64,000 bases of DNA, from contig NC_088302.1 in assembly GCF_032854445.1 (NCBI RefSeq), positions 13,077,338 through 13,141,337 of the forward strand, in the 5' to 3' direction. The notes beneath the pieces were generated by a model. The model saw nothing but the letters and a program-made list of their open reading frames with translations. It had not been told where the DNA came from and did no database searches. This DNA is from Liolophura sinensis (Eukaryota > Mollusca > Polyplacophora > Chitonida > Chitonidae). A program made the position numbers and the translations under genes. This document shows, in pieces, positions 58,945 to 64,000 of the stretch; within the stretch, counting starts at the first letter, position 1; every line of letters begins with the position of its first letter.

Positions 58945-61030
58945 TGACCAGATATAAATGACTTGCCAAAGCAGATATGACTCACTGACCTGCCAAACCA
59001 CATACATGTACAACTGACCTGCCAAACCTGACACAGCAGACTGACCAAACCGGGTAGAACTGACCCACCAAACCAGATAGACTCACTGAAAAAACAGACA
59101 TAAATGACCTGTCAATCAACATATACTGGTACATCTACATGTAAATGACCTGCCAAACCAGATAACTGATTCACCAAAACAAATATGACTGACCTCCTCA
59201 ACCAGGTATGACTCACCTGCCAAACCAAATGTGCCTCACCTGCCAAACCAGATGTGCCTCACCTGCCAAACCACTTATGGGCTCCTGCCAAATCAGACTT
59301 GACTGATGTCTTAAAAAAGGTAATAGGACTGACTTCCTACAGTAGGTAAGGCAGATTTACCAAAGCAGGCAAGGCAGATTTACCAAACCAGATATGACTC
59401 CGCTGCCAAACCACACATGACTCAACTGCCAAACCAGACTTGACACACCTCCTTAATAAGGTACTGTAGTAGGAATGACTTACCAAACCAGGTAAGACAG
59501 ATTTACCCATCCAGATATGACACACCTGACAAACCAAACATGACTGACCTGGCAAACCAAACCTGACTCACCTGGCAAACCACATAGACTCACTTACAGA
59601 ACCTGAAATGACTGACCTGTCAAACCAGATAGGGCTGGCTTACCAAACCTGGTAGGACTGATCTATCAAACCAGATATGGCTGACCTGCCAAACCTTTTA
59701 CAACTGAATTAACAAGAAGACATGGCTGCTCTACCAAACCAGATACAAGTATGACTGACCTGCTAAACCTGGTATGACTTACCTTATAATCCAGATATGA
59801 CTCACCTGTCAAACCAGATACGGCTCACCTGTCAAACTTACAAAACCTGACATGGCCTGATATGAATCAGATTGTCTTACCTCCCCAGATAGGACTGGCT
59901 TACTACACCAGACTGTAGTGGCTTACCCACGTCAGATAGGATTGGCTTACTACACCAGACTGTATTGGCTTACCCACATCAGATAGGATTGGTTTACTAC
60001 ACCAGACTGTATTGGCTTACCCACATCAGATAGGATTGGCTTACTACACCAGACTGTATTGGCTTACCCACATCAGATAGGATTGGCTTACTACACCAGA
60101 CTGTATTGGCTTACCCACATCAGAAAGGATTGGCTTACTACACCAGACTGTAGTGGCTTACCCACATCAGATAGGATTGGCTTACTACACCAGACTGTAG
60201 TGGCTTACCCACATCAGATAGGATTGGCTTACTACACCAGACTGTAGTGGCTTACCCACATCAGATAGGATTGGCTTACTACACCAGACTGTAGTGGCTT
60301 ACCCACATCAGATAGGATTGGCTTACTACACCAGACTGTAGTGGCTTACTACACCAGACTGTATTGGCTTACCCACATCAGATAGGATTGGCTTACTACA
60401 CCAGACTGTATTGGCTTACCCACATCAGATAGGATTGGCTTACTACACCAGACTGTAGTGGCTTACCCACATTAGATAGGATTGGCTTACTACACCAGAC
60501 TGTAGTGGCTTACCCACATCAGATAGGATTGGCTTACTACACCAGACTGTAGTGGCTTACCCACATCAGATAAAATTGGCTTACTACACCAGACTGTAGT
60601 GGCTTACTACACCAGACTGTATTGGCTTACCCACATCAGATAGGATTGGCTTACTACACCAGACTGTATTGGCTTACCCACATCAGATAGGATTGGCTTA
60701 CTACACCAGACTGTAGTGGCTTACCCACATCAGATAGGATTGGCGTACTACACCAGACTGTAGTGGCTTACCCACATCAGATAGGATTGGCTTACTACAC
60801 CAGACTGTAGTGGCTTACCCACATCAGATAGGATTGGCTTACTACACCAGACTGTAGTGGCTTACCCACATCAGATGGGATTGGCTTACCAAACATCATT
60901 TTTGTAAAATGAAACTGAATATGACTGCCCTGCCAACTCAGAAAGGGCTGGCCTACATATACCAAATCGGAAAGAACTGGGTTATTAAACTAGATAGGAC
61001 TGGCTTGTCAAACCAGATAGGACTGGCCTG
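58945..61030. repeat. 2.1-kb satellite of 23-bp ancestry, homogeneous 47-bp core
   Basis: The flanks (58945-59885 and 60893-61030) are degenerate ~23-bp units near TGACCTGCCAAACCAGATA. The core (about 59890-60892) is a 47-bp dimer: GGATTGGCTTACTACACCAG-ACT plus GTAGTGGCTTACCCACATCA-GATA, in about 20 near-identical copies. Two 23-bp half-units, at 60338-60360 and 60596-60618, are 258 bp apart. No coding sequence. Confidence 0.92.
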
Positions 61031-61034
61031 CCAA

Positions 61035-62335
61035 GTCTTATTATGTCATCATTAAAAATATGCTTCTTGGGCATAACCTGATTGATCCTCAGAAAAAGGG
61101 CCCTATTTTGCTGAAATTTTAAGAGAAATTCTTATCTTTCTCTTTTCTAGCTCTCTGTTAATTTCTTTAAAACCCCTATCTTTCTCCTCAGCCAGAATTT
61201 AACAAGCATTCCATAGCAATTTACTCCATTTTTTCCTTTTTTACTATCAGTTTAAATCCCTCCTACCATAACACCCAGCTTGGGTCATATACAATTTCAT
61301 TAAAAAAATGCCTCAAACCCTACCTTACCTTTGCTATCAACCGATTCCCTAAAATGCTTGAAATGTAATACGTTAAAGCCAGCATTGGTAAACCATTTTT
61401 CAACAGTGCTCTAGCCATTTAAACTTTCCAATCGAAGAATTCAAATCAACGTCTGCCATGTTTGGAATCTTTTTTTTTTCACCTTTGGGCACGGTGATGG
61501 GCCACGAAAACTATATCCCCGTAGTAAGGCTGTAGTTAGGATTTGGCTTCCCACCTTTTTGGCAATACTGATGTGTTAGGTTTAAGACTTTGAGGTTTAC
61601 TTTTAGGTTTAAAAGACTCTGGGGAAGAAATTTATCATTAGACTAGTGATTCATATTAGGTAGGGATATTGCATATGACTGGGTTCGTATTAACTTGTAC
61701 CTTGTCGTCATGGTTACTAGCTTGCAGGTGGAATGATATTTAGGAAGTTATTGAGGATTTACAGTAAAATTAAATGAGTGAGTGTGGTTTCAAAGCAATT
61801 AAATGATGTTTAGTTATAAAAGTAAAGGCAGAAGGTTTTTCAGATTTTGCATACCTCTAGAGTATAAATAGCAGATTAAGTAGCAGTTAAATGTTCTTAC
61901 ATGTACCTTTCAGACTGTCTTTAAATGCAGTGTTTCCAATGTTTTGGCAACACAAATCTCAGTTAAGTCATGTACTGAGTGGACACCCACAGCAGGGTAA
62001 GTAACTGCTTTCTCTAAAGTCCTGGCTGGGGCTGTAGAAGTCCAGCCCTAATGTAAAGTGGGCAGTGAGTAGTGAGGAGTCAATCATCACTCTGGACAGT
62101 CATCAGCCTGGCTGGTCGCCCAGATGGCAGCAATACACATCACTCACTCTGATTTTGTTTGGGTCAGTTATTTACCTACCAGGTAGCATCCCCTAATGTT
62201 AGTGATACTAACCTGTTGCCTCCCCCTGGGCAAGGTTACATTCCACCAAACATTCTGCTTTTACAGGGCATGCAATTCTTAAAGGAGAAGAAAATGTAAA
62301 TATCAAACAATGCCGTAAAAAAAATCATAACATGT
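61035..62335. other. Gene-free spacer
   Basis: Nothing supportable. Confidence 0.35.
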
Positions 62336-62337
62336 AC

Positions 62338-62395
62338 CTCGAGTTGATAAATTATAAATAAAATCAGTGCTAAAGGCCGTTGTGGGCGAATCCAT
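62338..62395 (-). other. Possible first coding exon (speculative)
   Basis: On the minus strand, GCAAAATGG gives a strong start context (A at -3, G at +4). The 19 codons encode MDSPTTAFSTDFIYNLSTR and end at a GAG|GTACATG donor in phase 1. It could belong to the large minus-strand gene, but direct joining to the strong acceptor at 50434 meets a stop, so an intermediate exon or another acceptor would be needed. Confidence 0.2.
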
Positions 62396-62399
62396 TTTG

Positions 62400-64000
62400 C
62401 CTAAGAACTAGTCCTGAAGTCTTCTGCATAAGGAGGAGAATTACCATCGGAAACTGCCAAAGTGCAGTTCGTACATTTCCAGTAGAACTCTTTTTCCCAG
62501 AAGGTAGTGAACAGTACAGCTCATTTTCCGCTTGACAATCGGGAAACCAGAATGTCGGACGTAGGTTCTGAGTTTACACGAACAAGCTGGCAGTTTTAAC
62601 GCCGCTCATTGGCTGAGAGGCAACACACCCCCAGCATAAATTACAGGGCGTCAAAGATGAAAGACACGATGGATTCAGCGATTTATGCCAGCTTTGCCGT
62701 TTTTAGGTATATGTGTCTGGCGAGGAAAAACTGCAAAATTATGCAGCAGGCACCACCAGATAGAAAAAAATGTGCTCTTGTCAATGTTTCAAGTTTTCTT
62801 CTCCTTTAAAAAGAATATTGGGTAGGATAAATTTTTTTATCCTATTTTTAGTTGAAAAAAAAATTCCAAACATGGCAGACGTTGTTTTCAGTTGTCCGAT
62901 TTGAAAGCTTAAACGGCTGGATTACTGTTGAAAGATGGTTTACCAATGTTGGCTTTGACATATTACATTTGGGTGTTTTAGGGAATCGGTGTATAGCAAA
63001 AATAAGGTAGAGTTCAAGCCGTTTATTTTTTTTAGTGAAATTCTCCACGTGGAAGTGTATATGACCGAAGTCAGGGGTCAGGGTAGGAACGTCCAGCTTA
63101 GCTTTGGGCTATCCCATGTTTGTACAAGACAGGGTAGGTACTCTTGCCATAGATTTAGCCAGAATTACAAATCAGGCCATCTCACTTCCAATTTTCCTCA
63201 TCTCTCCCATGTTAATTTTCTCAGCATAAGGCGTTTCAAAGACACCCCTTTGGCTAAACATATGGCTCTTGTAAGCTAACGTTGCCAAACCAAGTGATTT
63301 TATGGTATTTGCTAGACTGAATATACATCTTGCACTGTCAACTAAAGGATGCTATTAGCAACTATTGTAAACTCATCTCTTTTGGACATGTTAGTCTGAG
63401 AGAGACCCCGCCTTATCTGGGCTAAACGTGTTGACTTGCAGACTTTTTAAATGCCGATTTCGGTTATATGCAACAAATATCAGACAGCTCAGATACAATC
63501 AATGTCCCATCTCATATTTTTGTGCTGAGATTCAATACATGTAGCACTGAAGAATTCTAAAAGATGTGATTTTCTGTGGAATTTGGGTAGTCAGATTTGT
63601 CTGGCAGGTAAACAATGCCTACTTCAAAGTCCCATCTTTTGGGCACGTCGTTGTCCCACCCTGTCCCACCGAGACCTGCATGAACTTAAAATATTCTTAA
63701 AATGCTGATTCAGTTTAAACTGCTTTTGCATGGTGTGATTCGTCGAATTGACACTCCCCATTCAATTATTCAAATGAAAACAGAACAAACTATATCTGAA
63801 CTTGAACTTCAATGTTGTCCTATCTGAACTGGCCAAGACCATACAAAATGTACCGCGCAATCACAGCCTTTGACAACTGTAAACATACAATATGTCATGG
63901 ACAACAAAATGTTTTTTAACAAGTGGCTTAATTTATAAATAAAACATGACTTTATAAAATTTATATCAAGCTTACAAGGCCAATGTGCGTAAGCCATGGT
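62400..64000. other. Terminal spacer, nothing supportable
   Basis: An inverted CCAAT motif (CTCATTGGCTGAG, near 62606) could be part of a promoter. No coding sequence can be supported up to the window end. Confidence 0.35.

Noticed and set aside
60059..60247. Repetitive open frame in the satellite
   Set aside because: It is a by-product of the 47-bp tandem unit; no start context or conservation.
1..64000. CRISPR array, bacterial operon or viral genome
   Set aside because: Introns, poly(A) signals, tRNA-derived SINEs and animal domain types show a nuclear animal genome. The tandem arrays lack spacer/repeat structure.

Overview
The window is animal nuclear DNA. It is AT-rich and intron-containing, with few genes and many interspersed and tandem repeats. 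The gene types (a secreted single-VWC-like cysteine-rich protein, a coiled-coil fibrinogen-related lectin) and the abundant tRNA-derived SINEs whose tails read like TAAAACACCAATCAAATAAA suggest a lophotrochozoan, most likely a marine mollusc. This assignment is an inference from gene and repeat style; no species was identified.

Four protein genes can be supported. (1) Plus strand, 3080-7651: a three-exon gene for a 146-residue secreted 8-cysteine protein, with a TATA box and a poly(A) signal. (2) Plus strand, 17746-22198: a two-exon, 580-residue secreted protein with a signal peptide, a long coiled coil and a C-terminal fibrinogen-like domain. (3) Plus strand, 34649-35407: an intronless 252-residue protein beginning Met-Gly-Cys, a likely lipid-anchored protein of unknown function. 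(4) Minus strand, 46695-50381: a very large exon for a ~1228-residue, low-complexity, probably nuclear protein. It has an internal 28-residue (84-bp) tandem repeat, a SUMO-interacting-type motif and an unrecognised CPxC-containing helical segment. Its upstream exon or exons must lie to the right; the region up to about 62.4 kb may be intron. A degenerate Penelope-type reverse transcriptase fragment lies at about 11230-11860 on the minus strand.

Layout: 1-1.9 kb and 15.25-16.85 kb are two copies of one long repeat. 7.1-11.1 kb is a nest of mobile elements, including a 1.74-kb foldback element (9243-10983) made of inverted arrays of a 20-bp unit, inserted into another interspersed repeat. 22-34 kb and 36-46 kb hold SINEs, MITE-like inverted-repeat elements and short tandem arrays, with no supportable genes. 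51-62 kb carries SINEs and a 2.1-kb satellite whose core has a homogeneous 47-bp unit and a 258-bp higher-order pattern. The last 1.6 kb shows nothing I can support.

The genes do not form a pathway. Two encode secreted proteins of families linked to invertebrate innate recognition or defence. TGACGT-type (CRE/ATF) octamers cluster beside or inside three of the four genes. The least described items are the foldback element, the coding minisatellite gene, the Met-Gly-Cys gene, and a CACT-ended MITE family whose terminal repeat resembles a 35-bp intronic array.
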